64,000 bases of DNA from positions 12,028,001 through 12,092,000 of the forward strand of contig OX344751.2 of NCBI GenBank assembly GCA_947034885.2, read 5' to 3'. The notes beneath the pieces are model-generated. The model did no database searches. It was given only the letters and a program-made list of their open reading frames with translations, and was not told the DNA's origin. Position 1 is the stretch's first letter. The number at the start of each line of letters is the position of its first letter. Below, one piece after another: positions 10,901-22,398 of this stretch. Both the position numbers and the translations under genes were made by a program. This DNA is from Thuidium tamariscinum (lineage: Eukaryota; Streptophyta; Bryopsida; Hypnales; Thuidiaceae).

Positions 10901-12229
10901 ATGGCATATGAAAAGTAGCCATTTTGATAAAATTTGCCAAATAAACATTACAACAACTTCCATATTTATGTAGGTTGAAAGGTTTGGAGTTGGATTGAAA
11001 ATTTGAAATAGTTAAAGTATAATTTTTCATGAACATTGCTATACATGTTCTACACAAGGCAAAACTTTCATTTATTATTCTTCAATTTCAAGGGACACTT
11101 TAGGGTTACTATTGCAAACATGTAAGGAGCTAATTAGAACTTGGAACACGTACAAGACTACACAAGTTGTTCACAAGTCAAACTTTTAAAAATTACATTG
11201 ATCTTAAATTAGAAAAGATGAAAACAAAAGAATAATTATATTTTTGAAGAAAAAAAGTTTTAAACTCACTTCATAAAAATTAAATATTATTTAAAAAAAA
11301 TTAAATTAATCTTTGATATTATTTTTAAACACAAAAATTAAATATTCTAAACAATGTTTGATGCATTGCATATATTTCAATATGTTCTTATTTTATTATT
11401 GTTTTATATATTTAGTAGGATATTTTCAAATTAAAATAAAATATTAAATCACTTAGCATTATTGAAGAAAAAAATCAAGAATTATAATTTTATTATTAAT
11501 TTTACATAGGAAATGAACTGATCTAAAATGAAGTGAAAATAAATGAAATCATATTGGAGAATGAAGGAAATATAATGGATTGCAATAAAAGTTGTTACTT
11601 TAGTTGTACAAAAGAAACATGTGTCCAAATAGGAATATACCTAAATTAAAACCAATGCTTTGTAAAGAAGGATCAATATAACAACTAAATTCTCTAAATC
11701 ATCATAGTTTTACATATATGATAAATCTATATATTAAATGAAATACATATAAATTCACATGAGCGCATCTAATATCTATTATATTTCTCTCTTTTTGTAT
11801 TCATCTTTCTTTTTTGTTTGAATTGAAATTGATCTAGGATAAAGAAATTAGAATTTCCAAGGCATTTTTCTACATAACAATAATATTTCTACCATATTGC
11901 AAACTTTTTCCAATCAACCATAGTACAATTATTTGGTTTGATATGTTTCTTTTCATTTTGATGATGCAATAAATATGAAAACAACTATTTTTTTTTCAAA
12001 AATGAAGTGTTTTTTATTGTATATGGTACAATTGTTGCCAAGTCAATATCTTTAAAATTTGAAAGTTGACTATAAAGTGGAGGCTCATATATAGATTCTA
12101 ATCTTTTTACATGTGAAGGACCTAAATCAAGTGTTGGCAATGATGTTAGTAAATCTACTATAATAGTAAAGATATTTTATTTGCCTTTAGAACATTGTCA
12201 AGACAAATGAATGTCATGATTTCAATAGG
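7904..12229. other. AT-rich spacer without a recognisable gene
   Basis: Long AT-rich DNA, shared with copy B up to about 10735 and unique after that. It contains a short (AT)n run near 8618-8636 and a decayed relative of the 7597 MITE at about 10750-10938. Small ORFs lack motifs, and those in the shared part are not preserved in copy B. Confidence 0.6.
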
Positions 12230-12600
12230 TTAACCCCTAAAAGATTAGCCTACTAAATTTGGCAATATAACAATTTTGGGCTAGTACATAAGATTGGAGG
12301 TTTCCATATTTTAGGCTTGAACTTTAATAGAAGGTGAGGATGAGGAATATCTTCCATGTGCACAAAAATTCAAGACATTTGAAAATATGGATAAAAAATT
12401 ATGGCCACATAATTATGTCACTTTTTTCTACAAATGGGTAGTTCACACTAATTTAAAAAATCACTTTTCTCAAAAACAAAATTTGAAATTCATTTTATAC
12501 ATTTTTATATACCTAGAAAGTTTTGAATCATTCCATTTTGTTTGTAGGTTAGTAGTTATGGATTTTTGTGTTCTAAAATAAACTTAAAGCCATTTTATTT
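12230..12600 (-). mobile_element. TTAA-flanked piggyBac-like non-autonomous element, truncated
   Basis: Left end TTAACCCCTAAAAG. The following sequence is similar to the left 200-400 bp of the element at 23395. No matching right end was seen; similarity fades by about 12600. No coding capacity. Confidence 0.5.
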
Positions 12601-13014
12601 TATTCTATTTTCAATAGTCAATAGAATTAACTTAGTTCTTTTCCCCCCTCAAATGAATTAACTGCCCTACAAAGGAATTTCAATGTGTGCTACACAATTC
12701 AATTCAAATTTAAGCATTAAAAAAAATTATTGCAAAAGTATCTCACATTGTCATGATAAATAATCTCCCTTGGGAACAAGGACATGACCTTGGGGTTTGG
12801 CTTTCTTTTAATTTTTAATTTTAATTAATTTTGTTAAGGAGTCAGTTTTATAAATCGATCTGTTTTTCATTCATCCTGTTGACAAGCTGACTGTCCAGTC
12901 AAGCTTCTAAGTTAGAGTCACTCTTTACCCTTCGCAAAGAAACTCTCTTTCATTTGTTTCAGAAAAGAATTGAAAATAAAATAATGAAAAATGAAAAAAT
13001 CCGCATTTTTCCAG

Positions 13015-13650
13015 GCGGCGGATCATGCAGCTGCGAGTGCGCAAGGGACGTCCCGGAGCAGTGAATCCGCCCCGTGACGCTCAAATTGTGTTCGCCACGG
13101 TCACGCTCTTCGCCATCGTCGGAGTGGTGGGTACGTGTGCTGGCGAATCTTGTGAACCGATCCAGCGCGTTGGGAGAACCATTGGGCAACACGAACTACA
13201 CAGCAATTTTCAAGGAAATGACGCAAGGGGATGAGTTCGTGTCGCCGAAATTCTACGAGCTTTGGGATGCGCAATGGGGAGTGGTGAACAAAGTGACGGA
13301 GCTGGTGGTGAGCTTGTTCCTGCTGCCTCAGCTGCTGGGGAACTGGCGGTGGGAAGTCCAAGGGAGGCCACTGAGCAGGTGGTTCTACGTCGGCCTGCCG
13401 TCGCTGCAGGCGTTGCCGCAACTCTTCACCATTGCCAGATATTTCCAGCTTCTGCCTATCTTCGACTCCTATGACCCTTATCTGGATTCCTTTTTCGTCG
13501 TGTATGAGAATCCCTCACCCTGGTGACATGCAGATCGCTCTGGTTTCGAGCTCGGCGCTGCTTGTGGTTGCTGTGCACTTCCAGTTCACTGCATCGTTTC
13601 GCCGAGCCCGGTCACAGGCGTCGGGGCTTCCCGGAATTCCTCAGTGGTGA
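13015..13650 (+). pseudogene. DUF2921 gene, truncated and frameshifted (copy B)
   Basis: Corresponds to about residue 481 to the C-terminus of the intact gene at 1576-3660. The 5' part is absent because the duplication begins here. Two separate 4-nt insertions (near 13130 in the GTGGGTACGTGTG context, and near 13526-13532 in CTGGTGACATGCAG) shift the frame, and the second one creates an immediate TGA. Several membrane spans remain readable between the lesions. No promoter or signal peptide is present, so it is almost certainly non-functional. Confidence 0.9.
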
Positions 13651-14027
13651 CATGCTTTAATGCCAATTCAGATTCATGATAACAATTTCGTTGCCGAAAC
13701 GGCAGATTTCTGCAACCACTGTAACAAAAATCAGAGGAGTATCTCAGATTCCAGTTTTCGGACTGCATTTTTGCTAACCAAATTTATTCATTTCGACATT
13801 CTGTGTTTTCAGCATCATATGCTTTTGAGCTCTAATTGAACGAAATTGAAAAGCGTTGGTAGACGAAAAAATTTGAGCTGAAATCCACTACGCTGCTTGT
13901 TCTTTGTGAAAATAGCTGCAATTGAAGATCATGGTTCCTGTCGGTCTCTTGACTTCTAATGCCATCTCTGTCGACTTCAGAGTCCCAATTGCAGTGAACG
14001 GCAATCCCCAATCCTTTTTTATTCATG

Positions 14028-14461
14028 AGAGCATCCCCATGCTTGCACTCTATAAGCCCAAAACACTTCATTCTAGCGTGTCAAGGTTGGCATTATTCTA
14101 TGCCAACACTTCAAAAAAAATACGCCAAATCAATAAGGGCATTGGCAAATTGTATGTTAGGTGTGCCTCACTATCCTAGTCAAAGCATCCACATCTTGGT
14201 CCTGTAGCTTGATTTACTCAATTGCCAGCTCCTTAAACTTGACCCTCATAACCAGGATCCTATTGTAGCTAACCACCTAGCGTGACACAGTTTACAAATG
14301 TGTTAAGAGGATCCTTAGGGACGTGCTTGAGGATTAGAATTTCAGTTTATGCATGGGGAGCCTCACAAACAAAGGCCCCTGCAAAGTTCCCAACCCATGC
14401 CAGACCCCTTTAAATGGCATTTGGCGCCCCTGTTTGGGGGGTTTGGCATGGGGATGCTCTT
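14028..14461. mobile_element. MITE, 434 bp, termini AGAGCATCCCCATGC
   Basis: Left end AGAGCATCCCCATGC, right end the reverse complement of AAGAGCATCCCCATGCC, flanked by ATG on both sides. Copy A (near 4482) reads straight through without it, so the insertion postdates the duplication. GAGCATC-type ends with 3-bp target duplications occur in plant PIF/Harbinger-related MITEs; that assignment is an inference. No ORF. Confidence 0.65.
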
Positions 14462-14927
14462 ATGGTATTTATGTTTAGTTCTTCGACTGGAATGCAAAAG
14501 ATGATTCGTTGGAAGTGTTCTCTGATATTCCGACAATTCGACAGCCAGAAAGTTTGGCCAATATTCATACAAGATTGTTCAGTGCACAAATTAATTAGAC
14601 AACGTCCGTATATAAATCTTTGGAATAATGTTAAGTTAAAGATCACGGTAAATAAGAACCTGTGGCCTCGCAGGTTTTATTCCTGGAATCTATAAGAGAT
14701 CACCAATCTCCTACTAACTACTACTGACAGCTCAAGAATTGACAAACGACGTCCAGCGTATGTCACCGACTGTCGCTCAAAAGTCCTGAATCAGAGATTC
14801 AGAGACCGGTTTTATGCTTCGACATATATATATTGCACTGGCTACTGAACTAGTTAGCCAAGAATGCAAAGCGTACACTCGATACCTACACCTGAGCATT
14901 CGAGAAATCAAACGTCCAAGTCCAACA

Positions 14928-16612
14928 CTAGTTCACAAACTGGCAGAGCTTACGAATCTCCCCCTCCGTGCCCGTCTTGGGCTCGATGTTGGTCATGGCC
15001 ACCATAGCCGAAGCGAATCGCAGATTGAACTTGCCTTGATCCGTATTCAGGTCCACGTAGGGTTTAGTGAGATTGTCCCTGTAGAGAGTTTGGTCGGAGG
15101 TCATGAGGCCACGGCCAGCCTTGATATTCTGGAAGTACTTCGTGTCAAATGTGGTTGGGGAGAATTGGTCGATGTCCAGAGGAGTCGGGGTGGTGATCGA
15201 AGGGCACTTAGTCTGTAACGTCGTCAACAGGTCCGGGGGAATAGTGGGGTCGATGGTGGTGAAGATTCTGTCCCGTTCCTGCACGCAATGCGTCACTCCC
15301 AAAGTGTGGCCTCCTGGGATACGGTACATACACACACATCGTCAGGACTCAAATTTCCAGAGGAGAAATCCAAACTGTCCACCTATGACAATTTTGAAGT
15401 CAATGTCCAGGAATGATAGAACAGCGTACACTAGTAAACTCTTGTAACAAATCAAATTATTTTCATATTCACCGCAAATCGAAGCTGACCTGCATGGTTA
15501 GTGGAGCCACTATTGTACTGTATGGTTAATCAATGCAGTCGATCTCTACCTGCAGATTGGTTAGTGTGGGTACCTGAGAGGTCGACCATCTGCGCTGCCG
15601 ACAGGCCCTTGGTGGCGAAGTTGGCGATGAGCTGCGAGCTGTTGAAAGTGGCGGGCGGCAAGTTGTCATTTGCCTCCTGCGCGATGGACACTCGGCCGTC
15701 GCGGCGACCTGCGGGCACTAGCCAGCCCAATCCCTTCGTCAGGATCACCGCGTCGCGACAGGCGAACGCTAGAATGTCGGCGCAGGAGACCACTCCTGGG
15801 CAGGCCTTCTCCACTTTGTCCTTGGCTGCGTCGATGGCTTCGAATCCGTGGATCGCAGAGTTGCTGATGGCAGATCTCTCGGTGGTGTTCCCTGCCAGTA
15901 ACACGGACGCGTCGCATCCCTGTCGTTGGATCCAACACGTGTTCAGTCCACAACTCGATCGCTCTTCTCATAGATCACTATCTCATGAATGCAATGAGCT
16001 CGATCATGCACTCTATGAACGAAACATGACAATGTACAAATGCATGCAAGAAACCACAACTTACAACTAAAATTTTTATTTCCGCAACGTCTCGTGCATT
16101 CGGCATTGGTAACTCAATCGACATTCCAAACATCTGGACCTCCGGCGGTACTGAAAACTAGAGTTTATTCCCGCTTATTGAAGAAAGAACAGCTAGTAAC
16201 GAAACAACGGTTCTAATTTTTCGAGTGAGCTGAAACAGCTAGTACCCCGTTTTCCCTGTTGAACGCTGTTCGTAGTACTAACAGGAGATCACGAGAAGGA
16301 CTAAGACAGAGATAGGTGGAATATTGTGAAGCGACTGCGATCGAGGAAGAGATGTTTGCATTGAATTAATGTCAAGACACTTACCCGGACAAAGCAGTCA
16401 TGGAAGCAGAGTCGAAGGATTCCAGGCGGCACAGTACTGTCATTGGCGTACGACGCCTTCATCGACTGGTACACAATTTTCTCCACATTAGGACAAGTTT
16501 CTTTATAGAAACCATACTCCAAAGCACCCGCCTCCACTCCACGCACATTGCTCCATGCAACCGTCGCCAGCACCAGTAGTGCCGCCAAACTCACTCTCAT
16601 CTGGGTCCCCAT
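14928..16612 (-). CDS. Class III secretory peroxidase 2 (319 aa, three exons)
   Basis: Exons on the minus strand: 16385-16612, 15574-15919, 14928-15313 (228+346+386 nt), all with GT-AG introns. A close paralogue of peroxidase 1 with the same exon phases. It has a signal peptide (1-28), distal Arg67 and His71 in RLCFHDCFV, and proximal His194 in LSGGHTLG. The eight standard cysteines are present. It also has two extra cysteines that the paralogues lack: Cys69, two residues before the distal His, and Cys130 in LAFACRD. The sequence [11 protein letters not shown] replaces [11 protein letters not shown]. The frame is undamaged although the adjacent DUF2921 copy is dead, which suggests selection on the peroxidase or a recent duplication. 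Confidence 0.93.
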
Positions 16613-16789
16613 TCTCCAAACTAGCAGAGCCAAGATCGATCGAGTCTCTCACCACTGCAAGAGTGATACACACACCACCAGCTGAAGTGCTGCGCTTGCC
16701 TTACACCGCAAGCAATGCAATGCAGTGAATTCAAGCTGGGATGGATCAAAGCCAATGAGGCACGTTTCATGCACACTTCGGGCCCTCCA

Positions 16790-16798
16790 GTTATATAG
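16790..16798 (-). promoter_or_regulatory. Putative TATA box of peroxidase 2
   Basis: The minus strand reads CCTATATAAC, at the position equivalent to that of peroxidase 1, about 180 bp upstream of the ATG. Confidence 0.5.
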
Positions 16799-17410
16799 GG
16801 GCACCTCACATTACCCAACTTCGTGGGAAGAGCAGCTAGTCGCTGTGTTAGTTGCTATTTTCATGAGAGATTTGCGCTTAATTGCTACAAGTCCTGTACG
16901 TGAAGGGTACGTGACCATAGCTCTGTCCTTTCCGGTCAATGGGGGAAGCCAATTTCAATGGCTGTAGAACAGTGTCACCGCAGTAGAAAATCCACGCTAA
17001 CAACTTCCGGCCACAGACTACGATTTGCTGAGTTCTTTTTAATATGGTTGAAGAAATTTTCAGGATCAATGTGTACTTCCACAACTCCAGAAGTCTCTAC
17101 GTCACACCAGGGATCGGAGTCGAGGGGTTCAGAGTCTGCGTCCGGTGATCAATTTCTGCAGTTGATCGATGGTTCCTCGTTCTTTGTGGATGTTGGGCTC
17201 TTGGGTGGCAAGACTGCGAACAGTGGGACTTTGGAGTATTCAGATTTCAGAGCACTGGTGGTGGAGGAGTGGATTGCGAAACTCCAGAAGAGTGGTCGGG
17301 CTAAGTTAAGGTTTCTATTCAAGTCGGGCTTCTATTGCATTGTAACCTCTTCATAGTTTTTGCATTGCAACCTTTTCATAACTTTTGCATTGTAACTTTT
17401 ACATGACATT

Positions 17411-18188
17411 AGAGGATTTTTGAATCCTCAAAGAAGCCTCTAGATTGGTCTCAATTGAAGACCTCAATTGGATTTAAATGTGTACTTGTTAAGGAAACTA
17501 CAATTCTTTTCTCCTATTTCCATACATTTTTAACATCAAGATTTTTAGAATAGTATATGCCTTTTATTTGGGACAATGAGAGATTCGGTACTTCTTGTCA
17601 TTTAAATCTTATGTATATTGATTATTTTATATGGAAAAGGACAAATTTAGTGCAACTAAGTACTAATAGTTTTTGAATCTTTAGTACTATGAATATACCT
17701 TCTTATTTTTAAGAGATCATGGGTACGTACTTCATACTCATGATGTTTGCACATTGAAATGCATCTTATTTGCGACAATAAGACATTGGGTACTTTTTGT
17801 CATTCAAATCGTTGGTACTATTAGTGAATTCTTTATTTTGATAAATTAATAGATACTTGATGAATATTCACACAAGGTAGCGACACATGTTATGTACTTA
17901 GGGAATCATCTGTAACCTTGAATAAATAAATAGTCGATTTCGTTAAAATGGTGATATTTCAAGTGCCATTTTGACATATTCCTTGTACCACTTTGACAAA
18001 TTTCAAGTGCCATTTCGACATATTTCATGTACCATTTTGACATAGAGGCCTAGAGGTAGAAGAAGAAAATGTGTCATTTTAATGGATGTTGTACCATTTT
18101 ATTGGAATACCGCCATTTTAACAAAATTGACCATATAACTTTCAATGTCAATTCCTAAGGGCCTCTTTGAAGGTTCAAAAATCTTCTT
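17411..18188. mobile_element. TIR element, 778 bp, termini AGAGGATTTTTGAA / AAGAAGATTTTTGAA
   Basis: The left end AGAGGATTTTTGAATCCTCA pairs with the right end (reverse complement AAGAAGATTTTTGAACCTTC), followed by AAAGARGCC in both. It is flanked by ATT on both sides, and copy A has an unoccupied site (near 7975). Another MITE (17932-18132) is nested inside. No ORF. Confidence 0.6.
17932..18132. mobile_element. MITE of the GGCRAATTTCGTTAAAATGG family, about 200 bp
   Basis: Ends AGTCGATTTCGTTAAAATGG and, reversed, GGTCAATTTTGTTAAAATGG. The interior has tandem 'agtgccattttgacatattc'-type repeats. It is nested in the 17411-18188 element. Confidence 0.55.
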
Positions 18189-18330
18189 ATTAAATTTGAA
18201 ATGAAGATATATGTGGTAGTTTCAAAGATTGAATTTTGTAGGCTTTTAGTACTATTTTTGATCCAAAACTACAAATGTGAAGCTTGGAATTAGAATGAAA
18301 AAATTTCTATTAAAGTTATACAAGCTCTCA

Positions 18331-19712
18331 GGGTCATTGCAAGAAACACCGACCACTTTTGTAGCGCTTTGTAAAATTTGTTCTTGTCCAATGCTATAAC
18401 TTTTGATTGATGAATCGAATGCCCAAACTAAAAAAAACTATTTCTAGGGTTCTTGATTGCAATTATATTCTATATTTTTCAAAATTTTAAGAAAATCATT
18501 TTATATTTAAAAGTTATTTTTGTTAATTTGTCATACTTTCAAGATTAGGGTTTTTTATACTATTGATTGGTTTAAATTAATGATTTTTGGTTGAAATTTC
18601 TGTGGTATGTTTCTACAATAGGTAGACATGCCCCTACCAAAGGGCATCTAAAAAAACATTATTTTATGACCTCTACATTAGTGCAAATAGGCCTCCCTTA
18701 CATGCACACTTCAAAACATTAGAAATGGTTTTGAGCTCATTTTTTTAGTCAAACCTCATCACCAAAAAGTCTTCTCAAATATGGTTGTCATATCGGGCAG
18801 AATATCACTGTTTACGGACAGAATCGGACGAGTTAGGGTTGACCGGCTACGAACTTCAAAGAGCTATAGCTTTTGCAAAAAGTCTTCAAATCGGGTAAAT
18901 AATATGTTTTTTGGCACCTACAGTTTTCTGTAGGTGCCAAAAAACATATTATTTACCCGATTTGAAGATTTTTTGCAAAAGCTATAGCTCTTTGAAGTTC
19001 GCAATTGGTCAACCCTAACTCATCCGATTCTGTCCGTGAATAGTGATATTCCGCCCGATATGACAACCATGTTCTCAAATGGCCAATTTTTAGTTTTATT
19101 CAAAAATGTTTTTCCTTTTTTTTACAAATTAAAACGGCAATGTATGTATTTTCTAGCACATCATCTTAGACATTGAATTCTAGTAAAGGAAATACAAACA
19201 TTGCCGTTTTAATTTGTAAAAAAAAAGAAAAACATTTTTGAACAAAACTAAAAATTGGCCATTTTGAGAGAACTTTTTGGTGATGAGGTTTGACTAAAAA
19301 AATGAGCTCAAAACCATTTCTAATGTTTTGAAGTGTGCATGTAAGGGAGGCCTATTTGCACTAATGTAGAGGTCATAAAATAATGTTTTTTTAGATGCCC
19401 TTTGGTAGGGGCATGTCTACCTACTATAAAAACATACCACAAAAATTTCAACCAAAAATCAGTAATTTAAACCAATCAATAGTATAAATAAACCCTAATC
19501 TTAAAAGTGTGACAAATTAACAAAAGTAACTTTTAAATATGAAATGATTTTTAAAATTTAAAAAAAAATATAGACTATAATTGCAATCAAGAACTCTAGA
19601 AATTAGTTTTTTTGGTTTGGACATTGGATTCATCAATCAAAAGTTATAGCATTGGACAAGAACAAATTTTACAAAGTGCTACAAAAGTGGTCAGTGTTTC
19701 TTGCAATGACCC
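18331..19712. mobile_element. Fold-back (long inverted repeat) element, 1382 bp, ends GGGTCATTGCAAGAAACAC
   Basis: The left arm (18331-18780 and 19081-about 19150) and the right arm (about 19193-19712) are nearly perfect reverse complements of each other over about 500 bp, separated by a loop of only about 50 bp. It is flanked by CTCA on both sides (or TCA if the right terminus has one extra base). Copy A has the uninterrupted site at about 8178-8190. A 291-bp second element sits in the left arm. No coding capacity. RNA read across it would fold into a long double strand. Confidence 0.85.
18781..19071. mobile_element. Nested palindromic MITE, 291 bp, with 9-bp target duplication
   Basis: Ends ATGGTTGTCATATCGGGC and its reverse complement. 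Flanked by TTCTCAAAT at 18772-18780 and 19072-19080. The opposite arm of the host element (around 19258-19275) carries the same region without the insert, confirming the boundaries. Almost the whole element is a palindrome centred near 18925-18930. A 9-bp target duplication fits Mutator-like elements. Confidence 0.85.
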
Positions 19713-20406
19713 CTCAAAGAGTTTTTTATATGAATAATGAACTAGATACCTTCCACATGTGCTTAAAGTGTACTAACTTTGCATTATAAGCACAAAGAAT
19801 ACAATTTTTTCCCGCAAAAGATGAAAATGGTTGAAAACAATGGGAGGATTAGAAAATTTGGATTTCTTCTTTTTGAATGCTTTTACTATTTCTAAAAACC
19901 AAACATCAAAGTGTCCCTTTTTTTGGTATTTTCCATTTTACTTTATTGACCATAACTTTTAGAGATAAATTTTTTTGTAAGTTGAATTTTTATTAGAGAC
20001 ATGATTTTCAATGCTTACAAATTATCCATAATTATTTCATTTCTCTTTTCAATAAATTCCAAAAGTCACAATAATTTTTGAAATAGTTTGTTTTGAGCCA
20101 AAAATAGCAATTGTTTCTTGAAGCAACGCATTACCTGTAGCAATATATATATGTCTAAAATTTAACTTCGTTTTTTCTAATTAAATCATTCAAATGAATT
20201 TTACATGATTTTTAATTCCTAGAGGATGTTGGGTGTTTTGAAAGTAGGAAAGTAATAAAAATCTAAAATTGTCTATTTTTAATGCATTGTCCGAATTCAA
20301 GAGTTAATTTTTTTTATTAAATTCCAACCGTATAATTAAATAGTAAATAGGTAAACCAATTTGTGGAAAAGATTTTAGTCCATTTGGCTACAAAAATTGA
20401 AATTAT

Positions 20407-20545
20407 GGCAAATTTCATTAAAATGGTGGTAATTCATATGCCATTTTTCAGACTGCATGGTCTAAATTGAAAACTAACCTCTAGGGTTAGTATAGATTTT
20501 GAGACATCTAGGACTCATATAGATTTCTGAAATCAATGACTAATT
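20407..20545 (+). mobile_element. Truncated MITE of the GGCAAATTTCRTTAAAATGG family
   Basis: Begins GGCAAATTTCATTAAAATGG and keeps the 'agactgcatggtctaaa' interior seen at 7597-7903, but no right terminus. It lies where copy B has lost about 300 bp relative to copy A. Confidence 0.45.
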
Positions 20546-21436
20546 TAGATTGCAAACATAGAAACAAACATTTAGAATAAGTATAAAAGTTTTCAAGAAT
20601 TTTTATTTCACAAATTGTAAGATAATAGGGCTTGAAGTTAAAAGAAAGTTTGGTTTTCTTAGAACCGCCCTAGTATAGCTAACAAACTTTGACTCCTTCT
20701 ACAATGTGATTTGAAAACTAAAATTTGTTTTTTAAGAGAAAATTTTATACAATATTCCACTACTCCCTCCATCCCAAAATGATCTTCTTATTGCACTTTG
20801 TGACATGCAAATTTGTTAAGTTTGTATTTCAATTGCTTTCTAGGATGAGCAAAACAACTCTAAACAATAATTTCCCCTTCACCCATGCAATCATCAATCA
20901 AAAGATAAAAGAATGACTAAAGGAGTCAATCAACAATATTCATTTGTATTTTTGCATTTCTTTAAATGTTGCCTAATTGAAGGAGATGAAGCTTCAAGAA
21001 GTGGAATAAAAATTCACGCATGGTCTTAGGCCTATTCTAATTGGCATGCCTACAAAATGACAACCTCACATTCAAAAAATTTAAATGCCCGTTGATATTA
21101 CTTGAAAATGCCTCCAAAATTACACTTCTCAATATTCCAATACTGCACTTTGATAAGGGCTTTATAACTCAAAGAATCTAGGATGCTAGGAGTACACTAA
21201 GCTGTGCTTACAATACAAAATGGATTTTTAAAATGTTTTTTTAGCAAATATCATGAATTAATTTAAAACATTTTGTCAAACACAAAGATCATTTTACAGC
21301 AAAGATAGTACTAGTTATATAAATGAAAAACTTCAAAAGTCAATCAAGATTCTAGCAAAAAATACCTTCAAAAGGTCCAAATTGCCTTGAATTATTCAAA
21401 TTTGGGGGGTAACATGACTTTTGATCTAAGCACTTG

Positions 21437-21677
21437 CACTAGAAGAAATCTCTGTTAATTTCAGCGCAACACGTCAGGTAGATTGTGTTGAGGCCGCGTT
21501 GCTGAAAATGCATAAAAAACACAAAAAACACAAAAAAACGCGTTTTTTGTGTTTTTTTTGTGTTTTTTTTGCATTTTTTTTGCATTTTTTCAGCGTTTTC
21601 AGCAACGCAGTCTCAACACAATCTACCTAGCGTACTATGTTGAAATTAACAGGGATTTTAGTGTTTTTCTTCTAGTG
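21437..21677. mobile_element. CACTA-type MITE, 241 bp, palindromic, TTG target duplication
   Basis: Ends CACTAGAAGAAA and TTTCTTCTAGTG, flanked by TTG at 21434-21436 and 21678-21680. Copy A shows the empty site CTCTTGATTTG near 10051. The interior is an almost complete inverted repeat meeting at an A-run/T-run centre near 21541. CACTA ends with a 3-bp duplication are the hallmark of the CACTA/EnSpm superfamily. Confidence 0.88.
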
Positions 21678-22380
21678 TTGATTTGAAAAAAATAATATTC
21701 CTACCTCGAGATTCCTACTACGGGAATTCATAGTCATACTCATCTTATTCAAATTTCAAAAACATTCATCTAAAATTAATTTTGTATGAATCTACTTGGA
21801 TTTTCAATTATCCATTTAACAAACAATGATCCTTTAGGAGTTAAAGCAATTTCTTTGTAAAAATCATATTAATTACAACAACTTTTAGAATAGTCTAAAC
21901 TTTTTGGAAAAATGGAGATGATAGTGATATTCAAACATCATGGTATAAGTAGCATAGTCCTTGATTTTATATTAAAGAAAATTGATTGAATATTTTTAAA
22001 GTGGTGTACTTTGTGCTTTTAAGAGGCTACCTTCAAAGTATTATAAAAACTACAATTTTAAAATTTTTAGAAAAAAATGAAATTGGAATAAAAACTTGTG
22101 TTATTGGAGCTATATATTTTAATTGAATCTTAAAGACATTTTTAATCATAAATTATATAAAGTTTAGGTTTGACTTCTTGCCATGCCATTTTGACTTGGT
22201 TTGTCCTCTAAGCATTAAAGTGTATGTGCAAAGTATGTACTAACATTTCATGTTGAATAGGTGTTTGTAATCTTTAGAGAAGACAAAAGGTTTGCAAATC
22301 TCAAATGCTTGAACCTAATTGCAGAATCTATTTTTGTACACAATTGCATCTTATTGCATTTTAGTGTAGTAAAAATTGTT

Positions 22381-22398
22381 CTATCTATCTATCTATCT
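22381..22398. repeat. (CTAT)n microsatellite
   Basis: About 4.5 units of CTAT, lying right at the end of the detectable A/B duplication. Confidence 0.8.

Larger units (their letters stand above)
13015..22380. repeat. Segmental duplication copy B
   Basis: Direct repeat of copy A at an offset of exactly 10,000 bp at its left edge. It is longer than copy A (about 9.4 against 7.7 kb), mainly because of insertions at 14028-14461, 17411-18188, 18331-19712 and 21437-21677. It lacks the equivalents of about 3985-4425 and part of 8890-9200 in copy A. The right edge is approximate. Confidence 0.8.
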
